Assembly (NCBI GenBank): GCA_963734085.1
Contig: CAVTFT010000011.1
Coordinates: 186,001 to 250,000 of the forward strand
Length of the DNA: 64,000 bases
From: CAIWHR01 sp963734085
Lineage (GTDB): Bacteria > Pseudomonadota > Gammaproteobacteria > Burkholderiales > Casimicrobiaceae
Direction: 5' to 3'
Under the pieces are notes generated by a model that worked only from the letters and a program-made list of their open reading frames with translations, was not told where the DNA came from and ran no database searches. Below are positions 53,306 to 62,444 of the stretch, one piece after another. The position numbers and the translations under genes are program-made. Within the stretch, counting starts at the first letter, position 1, and every line of letters begins with the position of its first letter.

Positions 53306-56300
53306 ATGGGGAATCCGCTTTCGCAGCCCGTCGTGTTTCACCCGCGCCCTGGCCAGGGAGAGCTTGCGGCGCGGTTGCGTCGAGCGGTGCAAGGCGAGGT
53401 TCTGTTCGACCCGGCCTCGCGCGGCCGCTATTCGACCGATGCGTCGATCTACCAGGTCGAGCCGGTGGGCGTGCTGGTGCCGAAGCGGATGGACGATGTC
53501 CGCACGGCCGTCGACATTTGCCGCGAAATGCAGGTGCCGGTGCTCGCCCGCGGCGCCGGGAGCTCGCAGTGCGGGCAGACCGTCGGCCGGGCGCTCGTCA
53601 TCGACCACAGCAAGCACTTGAACGGTGTGGTCGCCTTCGACCGCGAGGCGATGACAGTCACCGTCGAGCCGGGCATCGTGCTGGACGAGCTCAATCGCGG
53701 GCTGTCGCCGCACGGGCTCTGGTTCCCCGTCGACGTCAGCACGTCGGCGCAGTGCACGCTGGGCGGCATGGCCGGCAACAACTCGTGCGGCTCGCGCTCG
53801 ATCGCCTACGGCAACATGGTCCACAACGTGCTCGCGATCGACGCGCTCCTGGCCGACGGCACCGAGGTGCGGTTCGGACCCGAGCGCGAGATGGCGGCTG
53901 GTCCACCGCAAGTGCGCGAGCTGCTCGGGCGCCTCCGTGCGATCGGCACCCGTGAATGCGACGAAATCGAGCGGCAGCTGCCGAAGGTACTCCGCCGCGT
54001 CGGCGGCTACAACATCGACGTCTGCTGTCCCCAGAGCGAACGGCCCTACACCGCGGACGGCAGCGTCAACTACGCGCATCTGCTGGTCGGCAGCGAGGGC
54101 ACGCTCGCGTGGACGCGCGCGCTCACGCTGAAACTCGTGCCGCCGCCGCGTCACCGCACGCTCGGCGTCGTCAACTATCCGACGCTATACAAGGCGATGG
54201 ATTCCGCGCGCCACATCGTCGGGCTCGGCCCGTCGGCGGTGGAGCTCGTCGACCGGACGATGATCGAGCTCGCGCGGGGCAATCCCGCCTTCCGACCGGT
54301 GATCGAACATGCGCTGATCGGCGCGCCCGATGCGATCCTGCTCGTCGAATTCATCGCCGCGACGCGCGAGGATGCGATCCGTCGTCTCGATGATCTCGTG
54401 GCGCTCGTCGGCGATCTCGGCCTGCCCGGCAGTGTCGTGCCGATGACCGACGCGGCTGCGCAAAAGGCGCTTTGGGAGGTGCGGAAGGCCGGCCTCAACA
54501 TCATGATGAGCATGAAGGGCGACGGCAAGCCGGTGTCGTTCATCGAGGATTGCGCGGTGCCGCTTCCACACCTCGCCGACTACGTCGACCGGCTGACGCA
54601 GGTGTTCGCGAGGCACGGCACGCGGGGAACGTGGTACGCGCACGCGTCGGTCGGCACGCTGCACGTGCGGCCGATCCTCGACATGCGCCGCGACGGCGCC
54701 GCCAAGATGCGCGCGATCGCCGAGGAAGCGAGCGCGATGGTGCGCGAATACAAGGGCGCCTTCTCGGGCGAGCACGGCGACGGGCTTGTGCGCAGCGAAT
54801 GGGTCGCGTGGCAGTTCGGCCCGCGGTTGACGCGCGCGCTGGAAGAGATCAAAGACCTCTTCGATCCGGCCGGCCTCATGAACCCCGGCAAGATCGTCCG
54901 CGCGACGCGAATGGACGACGCGACCTTGTTCCGCTTTCCGCCGGGCTATCGCACGCTGCCGCTCGAAACGGCACTCGACTGGTCGGCCTGGGACGTGCAG
55001 AACGATCCCGTCGCCGATGCGCTGACGGCGCCGGGACGCGGTGGCGATCCGGCGCACGGGTTCGCGAAAGCGGTCGAGATGTGCAACAACAACGGCCACT
55101 GCCGCAAGTTCGACGCCGGGACGATGTGCCCGAGCTACCGCGCGACGCGCGACGAGCAGCACGTGACTCGCGGCCGCGCGAACACGCTGCGTCTCGCGCT
55201 GTCGGGCCAGCTCGGTCGCGAGGCGGTCGCGTCACAGGCGGTGCGCGACGCGCTCGACCTCTGCGTGAGCTGCAAGGGGTGTCGCCGGGAGTGCCCGACC
55301 GGCGTCGACATGGCGAAGATGAAGATCGAGTTCCTGCACCACTGGCAGCGCGCGCACGGGCTTTCCGTCAGGGACCAGCTCGTCGCGCACCTGCCGCGCT
55401 GGGCGCCGCTGGCGTCCCGCGTTCCCTGGCTTTTCAACCTGCGCGACACGCTTCCGTTCGTCGCGAAGCTGGGCGAGTGGTCGCTGGGTTTCTCGGCGCG
55501 ACGGTCGCTGCCGGTGTGGCGGCGCGACGCGTTCCTGCGCGGCCCGGACGCTCGGAGCGACGCCGCCGCGCAATCCGCCGCCGTCGTGCTGCTCGTCGAC
55601 ACATTCACGAATTACTTCGAGCCGGAAAACGCTTGGGCCGCGCTCGCGGTGTTGCGCGCAGCCGGCTACAGCGTCCACGTTGCGCAGGCCCGCCCCGACG
55701 ATGCCGAGCCCGGACGGCCGCTATGTTGCGGGAGGACCTACCTCGCCGCGGGCCTGGTCGACCAAGCGAAGCGCGAGGCGCGCCGCGTTGTCGCCGCGCT
55801 TTCGCCGCACGTCGAGCGCGGCGCGGCGGTCGTGGGTCTCGAGCCGTCGTGTCTGCTGTCGTTGCGTGACGAGTTTCTCGTCATGGGATTGGGTGACGCC
55901 GCGCGGCGCGTGGCGGAGCGCGCGTTCCTGATCGAGGAGTTCCTCGATCGGGAGCGCCGCGCGGATCGGCTCTTACTTGCACTCGCGTCGCTGCCCGAAA
56001 AGCGCGCGTTGCTCCACGGCCATTGCCATCAGAAGGCGTTCGACACGATGGACGCGACGCGCGACGTGCTGAAGCTCATCCCCGGCCTCGCCGTCGAGAT
56101 CGTCGAGTCGAGCTGTTGCGGGATGGCCGGGAGCTTCGGCTTCGATGCCGCGCACTACGACGTGTCGATTGCGATGGCGGAGGCCGCCTTGCTGCCGGCG
56201 ATGCGTGCGGCCCCTGCCGATACGCTGCTCGTCGCCGACGGAACGAGTTGTCGGCACCAGATCGCCGACGGCACGCGCACGACTGGTGCGCGCACGGCGA

Positions 56301-56350
56301 TCCACGTCGTTCGCGCGCTCGAGCGGGCGCTCGTGCAGCGCCCCTGGTGA
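53306..56350 (+). CDS. FAD-linked dehydrogenase fused to a GlpC-like Fe-S domain
   Basis: A 1014-aa fusion of a 2-hydroxyacid dehydrogenase (PCMH-type FAD fold: VPVLARGAGSSQCGQTVGR about 79, TLGGMAGNNSCGSRS about 152, FAD-linked C-terminal domain to about 530) with an iron-sulfur part (C-rich CNNNGHC.. TMCPSY near 592-610 and CVSCKGCRRECPTG near 653). The end has CCG-domain motifs (RPLCCGRTYL, SSCCGMAGSFG) like GlpC and DLD-type proteins. It may oxidise D-2-hydroxyacids such as D-lactate, glycolate or D-2-hydroxyglutarate with electrons to quinone. The ATG at 53306 is used; the long open frame upstream lies over sgaA and is not coding. Confidence 0.93.
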   Translation: MGNPLSQPVVFHPRPGQGELAARLRRAVQGEVLFDPASRGRYSTDASIYQVEPVGVLVPKRMDDVRTAVDICREMQVPVLARGAGSSQCGQTVGRALVIDHSKHLNGVVAFDREAMTVTVEPGIVLDELNRGLSPHGLWFPVDVSTSAQCTLGGMAGNNSCGSRSIAYGNMVHNVLAIDALLADGTEVRFGPEREMAAGPPQVRELLGRLRAIGTRECDEIERQLPKVLRRVGGYNIDVCCPQSERPYTADGSVNYAHLLVGSEGTLAWTRALTLKLVPPPRHRTLGVVNYPTLYKAMDSARHIVGLGPSAVELVDRTMIELARGNPAFRPVIEHALIGAPDAILLVEFIAATREDAIRRLDDLVALVGDLGLPGSVVPMTDAAAQKALWEVRKAGLNIMMSMKGDGKPVSFIEDCAVPLPHLADYVDRLTQVFARHGTRGTWYAHASVGTLHVRPILDMRRDGAAKMRAIAEEASAMVREYKGAFSGEHGDGLVRSEWVAWQFGPRLTRALEEIKDLFDPAGLMNPGKIVRATRMDDATLFRFPPGYRTLPLETALDWSAWDVQNDPVADALTAPGRGGDPAHGFAKAVEMCNNNGHCRKFDAGTMCPSYRATRDEQHVTRGRANTLRLALSGQLGREAVASQAVRDALDLCVSCKGCRRECPTGVDMAKMKIEFLHHWQRAHGLSVRDQLVAHLPRWAPLASRVPWLFNLRDTLPFVAKLGEWSLGFSARRSLPVWRRDAFLRGPDARSDAAAQSAAVVLLVDTFTNYFEPENAWAALAVLRAAGYSVHVAQARPDDAEPGRPLCCGRTYLAAGLVDQAKREARRVVAALSPHVERGAAVVGLEPSCLLSLRDEFLVMGLGDAARRVAERAFLIEEFLDRERRADRLLLALASLPEKRALLHGHCHQKAFDTMDATRDVLKLIPGLAVEIVESSCCGMAGSFGFDAAHYDVSIAMAEAALLPAMRAAPADTLLVADGTSCRHQIADGTRTTGARTAIHVVRALERALVQRPW

Positions 56351-56356
56351 ACGGCT

Positions 56357-56386
56357 CGGAGCCGGGGCAGCGACGCCGCGGCTCCG
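56357..56386. terminator. Candidate bidirectional terminator hairpin
   Basis: Perfect 8-bp arms CGGAGCCG (56357-56364) and CGGCTCCG (56379-56386) around a 14-base loop, in the 48-base gap between two convergent genes. No T-run follows on either strand, so it may act only as an RNA end-stabiliser. Confidence 0.5.
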
Positions 56387-56398
56387 GTTCCGCTCGGC

Positions 56399-56692
56399 CT
56401 ACCCCAGTTTCTTTAGAATCCCGCCCATCTCCGCCTGCGTGAACGCGCGCAGCGTCTGGGTCCGCACATTGCCGCCGGAGCCGATCGCGAGCCCGAACGC
56501 CGTCATCGAGGCATCGTCGGGCGCGTCGAAGATCGCGACCAGGTCGCAGCTCCCCAGCGTCCAGTAGAGCTCCTTGACGGTAACGCCGAATTTCTTCGCC
56601 ATCTCCCGCACGGCGTCAGCGCGCTTCGTCGTTTCCTTGACGCTGCGAATGCCTTGATCGGTGAAGTTGGTGAGCGAGATGTAGGTTGCCAT
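56399..56692 (-). CDS. GYD-domain protein
   Basis: A 97-aa protein of the GYD family: YISLTNFTDQGIRSVKET at the start, KELYWTLGSCDLVAIFDAPDD in the middle (GSCDLV replaces the GxYDxV of the name) and GNVRTQTLRAFT. Function unknown; small ferredoxin-like alpha/beta fold. AAGGAAG is 8 bases before the ATG. The gene lies in the direction of the SAF and RraA genes but 88 bases downstream of them. Confidence 0.85.
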   Translation of the reverse strand: MATYISLTNFTDQGIRSVKETTKRADAVREMAKKFGVTVKELYWTLGSCDLVAIFDAPDDASMTAFGLAIGSGGNVRTQTLRAFTQAEMGGILKKLG

Positions 56693-56780
56693 GAGGACTT
56701 CCTTTGGGATTCGGAGGCTCTTCGTTGCGGTGTGCGGGCATGGCACCGGCCTCGATGAGTGCCACGCCGATCTCTTCCGG

Positions 56781-57050
56781 TCATCCGGGCAGGGCGGTCG
56801 CCGGCAGATAGTTGCTCTCGACGTTTTGCGCATCGATGCGCTCGCCGGGCGCGATCGCGCGGTTCGCGATGCCGATCGGGCAGTTGTACTTGACGACGAT
56901 TTCTCCCGCGGCGAGCGGCCGCGCCGCAATCTTGCCGCCGACCGCGACGCTGCGATCGACGGTCAGCGCGACGTCGTCGAGCATGACCGCCTCGCCGGCC
57001 TTTAACGCGCGCAGCGCGACGGCGACGTTGTCGTGCGGCGAGAGCCTCAT
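56781..57050 (-). CDS. Orphan SAF-domain protein (UxaA small-subunit-like)
   Basis: An 89-aa protein made only of a SAF domain: RLSPHDNVAVALRAL, RPLAAGEIVVKYNCPIGIANRAIAPGERI, AQNVESNYL. It aligns with the N-terminal 90 residues of the fused UxaA-type protein at 37147 and with the small subunits of split altronate/galactarate-type dehydratases. No large subunit is next to it. ATG 57050 is used; ATG 57080 would add ten residues. Neither has a clear Shine-Dalgarno. Confidence 0.8.
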   Translation of the reverse strand: MRLSPHDNVAVALRALKAGEAVMLDDVALTVDRSVAVGGKIAARPLAAGEIVVKYNCPIGIANRAIAPGERIDAQNVESNYLPATALPG

Positions 57051-57118
57051 GACGGCCGGGCTTTTGCGGTCAGCGACCATCGCCGGCTGCGGACGTTTCG
57101 CTGCGCTGGCGGAGGGGT

Positions 57119-57799
57119 CTAGAATTTGCCATATCGATTGTACGCGTCGACGGGATCCATGCCCCCGATCAATGCCTGGCGCATCTCGGACTCGGTCGCG
57201 ACGACTTCCTCGGTCCTCGCGACGACCTCGTCGACGAGCGCGGCCGGAACGATCACCACGCCGTCGCGGTCGCCCAACAGCCAATCTCCGGTCGCGATCG
57301 TGACGTCGCCGATCGTGACGGGCTCGCCGTAGCGATCCGGAATCCAGCGCTCGACGACGTCCGACGGTGTGAGGAACGCGCAGAACACCGGGAATCCCTG
57401 CGCGAGGACGAAGTCGGTGTCGCGCGACCCGCCGTCGACGACGAACCCCAGCACGCCACGCGCCTTCAGTGTCTGCGCCGACAATTCCCCCATCAGCGCG
57501 ACCTCGTGATTGTGGGGCTGGCAGACGATCACACGACCCGCCGGCGCCGCAGCAAGGAGCGTGCACCAGCCGAGAAGCGTTTCGTGCCGCGTCCTGGTCC
57601 GGTCGAGGTGCCCGGACACGGTCCACACCGGTCCGGCAAGCTTCGTTCCCGGTGCGATCGCCTTGATCGAAGGCGGCAGCACGATGTGGTCATGGCCCAT
57701 CATCCGGAGCACGTCGTGGACCGCGCCCGTGTAGCATCGGCCGAGGCGTTTGGTCAGCGCCGTCAGCGGATCGTCCCGGGCCGTGGTGTTGCCGTTCAT
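57119..57799 (-). CDS. RraA-family protein (HMG aldolase/oxaloacetate decarboxylase-like)
   Basis: A 226-aa protein with the RraA fold. Motifs: GPVWTVSGH (about 57), HEVALMGEL with metal-ligand region near 98, VVDGGSRDTD (about 120-129: Arg and Asp that bind pyruvate or oxaloacetate carboxylate and metal), and GDRDGVVIVP. Members act as 4-hydroxy-4-methyl-2-oxoglutarate aldolases or oxaloacetate decarboxylases. Next to the SAF protein it may belong to an acid catabolic set. Starts 8 bases after the radical SAM stop. Confidence 0.88.
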   Translation of the reverse strand: MNGNTTARDDPLTALTKRLGRCYTGAVHDVLRMMGHDHIVLPPSIKAIAPGTKLAGPVWTVSGHLDRTRTRHETLLGWCTLLAAAPAGRVIVCQPHNHEVALMGELSAQTLKARGVLGFVVDGGSRDTDFVLAQGFPVFCAFLTPSDVVERWIPDRYGEPVTIGDVTIATGDWLLGDRDGVVIVPAALVDEVVARTEEVVATESEMRQALIGGMDPVDAYNRYGKF

Positions 57800-57807
57800 G
57801 CGGGCTC

Positions 57808-58902
57808 CTAAAGCAGCTCGAGCTGGCGCGAATCGCGCGGCGGCCGGAAGCGCGTCGTATCGAGCGGCGCATCGCGCTCGGCGTTGAGGCGCAAGCGCTT
57901 GCACGCGAGCGCGAACCGTTTGCGGATCAGGTCGGCGAATTGCCCTTGGCCGTGCATGCGCGCGCCGAAGCGCGGATCGTTGTCGCGACCGCCGCGGATC
58001 TGCTGGACGATGCTCATCACGTGTGCGGCGCGCAGCGGGTAATGTTCGTCGAGCCACGCGCGGAACAGCGGCGCGACTTCGCGCGGCAGCCGCAGCAGCG
58101 TGTAGTACGCGTGTCGCGCCCCCGCTGCCGCGGCCGCCTCGAGGATCGCTTCGAGCTCGTGATCGGTAAGTTGCGGAATGATCGGCGCGACGTTGACGCC
58201 CACAGGGACCCCGGCGTCCGCCAGCGCCCTGACGATCGCAAGCCGGCGGTGCGGCGCGGCGGCGCGCGGATCGAGCTTCCGCGCGAGCTCGCGGTCGAGC
58301 ATCGCAATCGAGACGAAAACGCGTACGAGCCCCTTCGCCGCCATCGGGGCGATGAGGTCGAGGTCGCGCAGGATCAGTGCGCCCTTGGTCGTGATCGTCG
58401 CCGGATGCTCGCAGGCGGCGAGGACCTCGAGGATGCTGCGCGTGATCTTCCATTCGCGCTCGATCGGCTGATACGGGTCGGTGTTGCTGCCGAGCGCGAG
58501 CGGGGAGCAGACGTAGCCCGGCTTCGCGAGCTCGACCTTGAGCAGATCGGCGGCGTTCGGCTTGGCGAAGAGTCTGGTTTCGAAGTCGATCCCCGGCGAG
58601 AGGTCGAGATAGGCGTGCGTCGGCCGCGCGTAGCAGTAAATGCAGCCGTGCTCGCAGCCCTGGTAAGGGTTGATCGACTGGTCGAACGGGATGTCGGGCG
58701 AGTCGTTCCGCGCGATGATCGTCCGCGCCGGCTGGATGCGGACGATGGTCGGGAGCGGTGGCGGCGCACCGTCGGCGGCGGCCTCGGCGACCTGCGACAC
58801 CGCCCAGCCGTCGTCGACCGGCGCGCGCTGCTCGCGGCGGAACCGGTTTTCCGGATTGAAAGTGGCCCCGCGGCCTTTCGGGGGCGGTGCGTAGCCAGCC
58901 AT
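57808..58902 (-). CDS. PA0069-family radical SAM protein
   Basis: A 364-aa protein with the cluster motif C-x3-C-x2-C in GCEHGCIYCYARP (about 82), after a basic N-terminal segment. Typical block NPYQGCEHGCIYCYARPTHAY and SNTDPYQPIER. Widespread in proteobacteria as the PA0069/Rv2578c family; its reaction is not established. Start ATG at 58902; the OsmC gene lies 13 bases upstream on the same strand, and RraA 8 bases downstream. Confidence 0.92.
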   Translation of the reverse strand: MAGYAPPPKGRGATFNPENRFRREQRAPVDDGWAVSQVAEAAADGAPPPLPTIVRIQPARTIIARNDSPDIPFDQSINPYQGCEHGCIYCYARPTHAYLDLSPGIDFETRLFAKPNAADLLKVELAKPGYVCSPLALGSNTDPYQPIEREWKITRSILEVLAACEHPATITTKGALILRDLDLIAPMAAKGLVRVFVSIAMLDRELARKLDPRAAAPHRRLAIVRALADAGVPVGVNVAPIIPQLTDHELEAILEAAAAAGARHAYYTLLRLPREVAPLFRAWLDEHYPLRAAHVMSIVQQIRGGRDNDPRFGARMHGQGQFADLIRKRFALACKRLRLNAERDAPLDTTRFRPPRDSRQLELL

Positions 58903-58915
58903 CGTGCTCCCGGAG

Positions 58916-59347
58916 TCAGGAGGCGAGCGCCGCGTCCAGCGTGACGGTGATCGACGGCGAAATCGCGCGCGAGATGACGCAATTGGTCTTCGCATCGCTC
59001 GCGATCGCGGCAAATTTCTCGGCGTCGATCCCCGGGACGCGGGCCCGCGTGATGAGATGGATCGCGGTGATCGTCGGCTTCGTGTCGATCTGGTCCAGCG
59101 TCAGCAGCGCCTCGCTGTCGATGGCCTCCGCGGTGAAGCCCGCATTGTTGAGCGTGAACGACAGCGCCATCGTGAAGCAGCCCGCATGCGCGGCGGCGAG
59201 AAGCTCTTCGGGATTCGTGCCCTTGCCGTCGCCGAAGCGCGCCTTGAACGAATACGGCGTGTCACGCAACGTGCCGCTCTGCACGGAGATCGTGCCGGTG
59301 CCATCCTTGGTGCTGCCTTGCCAGCGGGCGGAAGCCTTGCGCTGCAT
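58916..59347 (-). CDS. OsmC-family peroxidase
   Basis: A 143-aa protein with the two reactive Cys of the OsmC/Ohr fold, C57 (AAAHAGCFTM) and C123 (AKTNCVISRA). The catalytic Arg is probably in the N-terminal half (RFGDGKGTNPEELL). Detoxifies organic hydroperoxides. Start ATG at 59347; first gene of the short minus-strand run that includes radical SAM and RraA. Confidence 0.93.
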   Translation of the reverse strand: MQRKASARWQGSTKDGTGTISVQSGTLRDTPYSFKARFGDGKGTNPEELLAAAHAGCFTMALSFTLNNAGFTAEAIDSEALLTLDQIDTKPTITAIHLITRARVPGIDAEKFAAIASDAKTNCVISRAISPSITVTLDAALAS

Positions 59348-59496
59348 GGTGGTCTCCTGTTGACGCGCCGGGCGCGAGCGCTCCAGCGAGAGCGAACAAG
59401 TTTAATCCACGCTGCACCGGGAAGATACCCGCCCGCACGCCTGTCTTGCGCTACCATACGCGGGGTTCGTCGCGCCCCCTCATCTCGTCTCCGCCG

Positions 59497-60816
59497 ATGC
59501 CCAAGCCCCGCACGACGCATTTCGACACGCTGTCGCTGCACGCCGGTGCTGCAGTCGACCCGGCAACGGGCGCGCGCGCGACGCCGATCTACCAGACGAC
59601 ATCGTTCGTGTTCCCCGACGCCGACCACGCGGCGGCGCTCTTCAACATGGAGCGCGCGGGCCACGTCTATTCGCGGATTTCCAATCCGACGTGCGCGGTG
59701 CTGGAGGAACGAATCAGCGCGCTCGAAAGCGGCGTGGGCGCGATCGCCACCGCGAGCGGGCAGGCCGCGATGCATCTCGCGATCGTGACGATCCTGGGCG
59801 CGGGCGGGCATATCGCAGCGTCGCGCGCGCTCTATGGCGGCTCGCACAACCTGCTCGACTACACGCTGCCGCGTTTTGGGGTGATGACGACGTTCGTCGA
59901 TCCGCGCGAGCCCGACGCCTGGCGCGCGGCGATCCGGCCGGAAACGCGGCTCCTGTTCGGCGAGACGCTCGGCAATCCCGGTCTCGACGTGCTCGACGTT
60001 CCGCGGGTTGCGGACATCGCGCACGAGCATGGCTTGCCGCTGCTCGTCGACTCGACGTTCACGACGCCGTACCTGATGCAGCCGTTCGCGCTTGGCGCGG
60101 ATCTCGTTTTCCATTCGGCGACCAAGTTCCTCTCCGGCCATGGCGTGGTGATCGGCGGGCTTCTCGTCGATTCGGGACAGTTCGACTGGGACGGCAACGG
60201 CCGATATCCCGCCGCGCGGGGCAAGTTCCCGACGCTGACCGAGCCCTACGCCGGCTTCCACGACATGGTGTTCACCGAGGAATCGACGACCGCCGCATTC
60301 CTGCTGCGGGCGCGGCGCGAGGGGATCCGCGACTTCGGTGCGTGCATGGCGCCGTTCACTGCATTCCAGATCCTGCAAGGAATCGAAACGTTGCCGCTGC
60401 GCATGGCGCGTCATGTCGACAACACGAGGGCTGTCGTCGCGTTCCTCGCGCAGCATCCGCAGGTCGGCGCGATCGGCTATCCTGAGCTCGAAAGCCATCC
60501 CGACCATGCATTGGCAGGAAAGCTGCTGCCGAAAGGCTGCGGCGCCGTGTTCAGCTTCAATCTCAAGGGCACGCGCGCGCAGGGGCGCCGCTTCATCGAG
60601 ACGCTGAAGCTCTTTTCGCATCTCGCCAACGTCGGCGACGCGAAGTCGCTCGTCATTCATCCGGCGAGCACGACGCACTTCCGGATGTCGGCCGCGGATC
60701 TGGAACGCGCCGGCATCACCGAAGGAACGATCCGATTGTCGGTCGGGCTCGAAGATCCGGGCGACCTGATCGAGGATCTTTCCCGGGCGCTGTATGCGGC
60801 GGACAAGGAGGCCTGA
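59497..60816 (+). CDS. O-acetylhomoserine (thiol)-lyase/aminocarboxypropyltransferase
   Basis: A 439-aa Cys/Met-metabolism PLP enzyme. FDTLSLHAGAAVDPATGARATPIYQTTSFVF at the start, YSRISNPT (58-65), GQAAMHLA, and the PLP lysine K210 in HSATKFLSGHG. The length (about 430-440) and the C-terminal block FSHLANVGDAKSLVIHPASTTH match MetY-type O-acetylhomoserine sulfhydrylase rather than MetB (about 385). It makes homocysteine from O-acetylhomoserine and sulfide in methionine synthesis. Some relatives act on modified substrates. Divergent from the OsmC gene. Confidence 0.9.
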   Translation: MPKPRTTHFDTLSLHAGAAVDPATGARATPIYQTTSFVFPDADHAAALFNMERAGHVYSRISNPTCAVLEERISALESGVGAIATASGQAAMHLAIVTILGAGGHIAASRALYGGSHNLLDYTLPRFGVMTTFVDPREPDAWRAAIRPETRLLFGETLGNPGLDVLDVPRVADIAHEHGLPLLVDSTFTTPYLMQPFALGADLVFHSATKFLSGHGVVIGGLLVDSGQFDWDGNGRYPAARGKFPTLTEPYAGFHDMVFTEESTTAAFLLRARREGIRDFGACMAPFTAFQILQGIETLPLRMARHVDNTRAVVAFLAQHPQVGAIGYPELESHPDHALAGKLLPKGCGAVFSFNLKGTRAQGRRFIETLKLFSHLANVGDAKSLVIHPASTTHFRMSAADLERAGITEGTIRLSVGLEDPGDLIEDLSRALYAADKEA

Positions 60817-60876
60817 GCGGCGCCGGGCCGCCGGTCCGGCACATTGCGCGCCACGGAAGGGGAAAGGGGCCGACCG

Positions 60877-61665
60877 ATGCAGCTAGCGGTGGCGGGCCAC
60901 GACGTCTACGCGTACACCGGTGTGCGCCCGGCGATCGACCGCTCGCGCACGATACTGTTCGTCCACGGCGCCGCGAGCGACCACACCGTCTGGGCGCTGC
61001 AGTCGCGCTACTTCGCCTATCACGGATGGAGTGTCCTCGCCGTCGACCTGCCCGGGCATGGTCGCTCCGGCGCAGACGCACTGCCGTCGGTCGAGGCAAT
61101 CGCGAACTGGATTCCGGCAGTGCTCGACGCGGCGGGAGCGACCGAAGCCGCGCTCGTCGGGCATTCGCTCGGCGCGCTCGCGGTGCTCGAATGCGCCGCG
61201 CGATGTCCCGAGCGCGTGACGAAGGCAGCCCTTGTCGGTCCCGCGGCGCCGATGACGGTCAGCGACGACCTGCTCGCGGTCGCGAAGGCGGGCGACCACG
61301 TGGCCTACGAGCTGATCAACGGCTGGTCGTACAGCGCGGGCAAGCAGCTCGGCGGAAACACGATGCCTGGCGTCTGGCTCACCGGCAACGCGATGCGGTT
61401 GATGGAGCGCACGCGGCCGGGCGTCCTGTACACCGATCTCCGGGCGTGCAACACCTACACCGGCGGCGTTGCCGCTGCGGGCGCGGTGCGCTGCCCAGTG
61501 TTGCTGATTCTGGGCGCGCGCGACATCATGGCGCCGCCGAAGAACGCGCAGACGCTGATCGCGGCGCTGCCCGACAGACGTATCGTCAGCCTGCCCGACT
61601 GTGGCCACGCGCTGATGGCCGAGCAGCCCGACGCCGTGCTCGACGCGTTGCGCGCGTTCCTTTGA
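60877..61665 (+). CDS. Alpha/beta-fold hydrolase
   Basis: A 262-aa alpha/beta hydrolase with HGAASDHTVW (oxyanion), the nucleophile Ser in VGHSLGAL (about 103), Asp in LGARDIMAPP (about 218) and His in CGHALMAE (about 246). Probable esterase or lactonase of unknown substrate. It starts 60 bases after the sulfhydrylase with GGGGAAAGGGG upstream, and is followed by a membrane protein after 14 bases, so all three may be one operon. Confidence 0.88.
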   Translation: MQLAVAGHDVYAYTGVRPAIDRSRTILFVHGAASDHTVWALQSRYFAYHGWSVLAVDLPGHGRSGADALPSVEAIANWIPAVLDAAGATEAALVGHSLGALAVLECAARCPERVTKAALVGPAAPMTVSDDLLAVAKAGDHVAYELINGWSYSAGKQLGGNTMPGVWLTGNAMRLMERTRPGVLYTDLRACNTYTGGVAAAGAVRCPVLLILGARDIMAPPKNAQTLIAALPDRRIVSLPDCGHALMAEQPDAVLDALRAFL

Positions 61666-61679
61666 TCGAGGGAGGGCGC

Positions 61680-62444
61680 TTGACCGAGGACAGCGACTCG
61701 CACGAGACGACCGTTCCGGCCGTGCGCGCGGTCGCCGCCACGGCGCCGTTCGGCTGGCTCGCCAGGGGCGTGCAGGACTATCGCGCCCATCCTCTGGCGA
61801 GCGCGTTCTACGGCGCCTGCTTCGCGGCGATGGGGTGGCTCATCGCCTTCACGTTCCGCCACGCGTACGAATACGTTTCGGCGCTCGTCACGGGCTTTTT
61901 CCTGGTCGGGCCATTCCTCGCCATCGGGCTCTACGATCTTTCGCGGCGACGCGAGCCGGGCGAGGCGCAGCGGCTCGCACCGACGCTCTCCGCCTGGCGG
62001 GCGAACGCCGGCGCGATCGGCGTGTTCGCGCTGGTCTTGACGGTGATCCTGCTCGTCTGGGCGCGCGCGTCGCTCGTGGTGTTCGCGCTCTTCTACGAGG
62101 GCGAGATGCCGAGCGTGGCGGGATTTCTCGGCCAGATCTTTTCGCTCGACAATCTCGAGTTCCTGTTCGCGTACTGCTGTGTCGGCGGATTTTTCGCCCT
62201 GCTCACGTTCGCGATCAGCGTCGTCTCGGTGCCGATGATGCTGGATCGCCGGACGGACGGCGTCGTCGCGGTGCTGACGAGTCTGCGGGCGTTCGGCGCC
62301 AACGTGCCGGCGATGCTCGTCTGGGGACTGGCGATCGTCGTGCTGACGGCGCTGGGATTTGCGCTCGCCTTCGTCGGCCTCGTCGTCACCGTGCCGATCA
62401 TCGGCCATGCGACGTGGCACGCATATCGGGCGCTCGTCGACTAG
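61680..62444 (+). CDS. DUF2189-like integral membrane protein
   Basis: A 254-aa protein with six hydrophobic helices, a soluble N-terminus of about 25 residues, and WLARGVQDYRAHPLASAFYG before helix 1. This is the DUF2189 pattern (about 250-270 aa, function unknown). Start is TTG at 61680 with GGGAGGG 6 bases upstream, in frame with the rest and 14 bases after the hydrolase stop. Confidence 0.8.
   Translation: MTEDSDSHETTVPAVRAVAATAPFGWLARGVQDYRAHPLASAFYGACFAAMGWLIAFTFRHAYEYVSALVTGFFLVGPFLAIGLYDLSRRREPGEAQRLAPTLSAWRANAGAIGVFALVLTVILLVWARASLVVFALFYEGEMPSVAGFLGQIFSLDNLEFLFAYCCVGGFFALLTFAISVVSVPMMLDRRTDGVVAVLTSLRAFGANVPAMLVWGLAIVVLTALGFALAFVGLVVTVPIIGHATWHAYRALVD

Noticed and set aside
61455..62420. 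321-codon minus frame over the hydrolase and DUF2189 genes
   Set aside because: Composition is Arg/Glu/His-rich as expected from antisense of GC-rich membrane protein genes.
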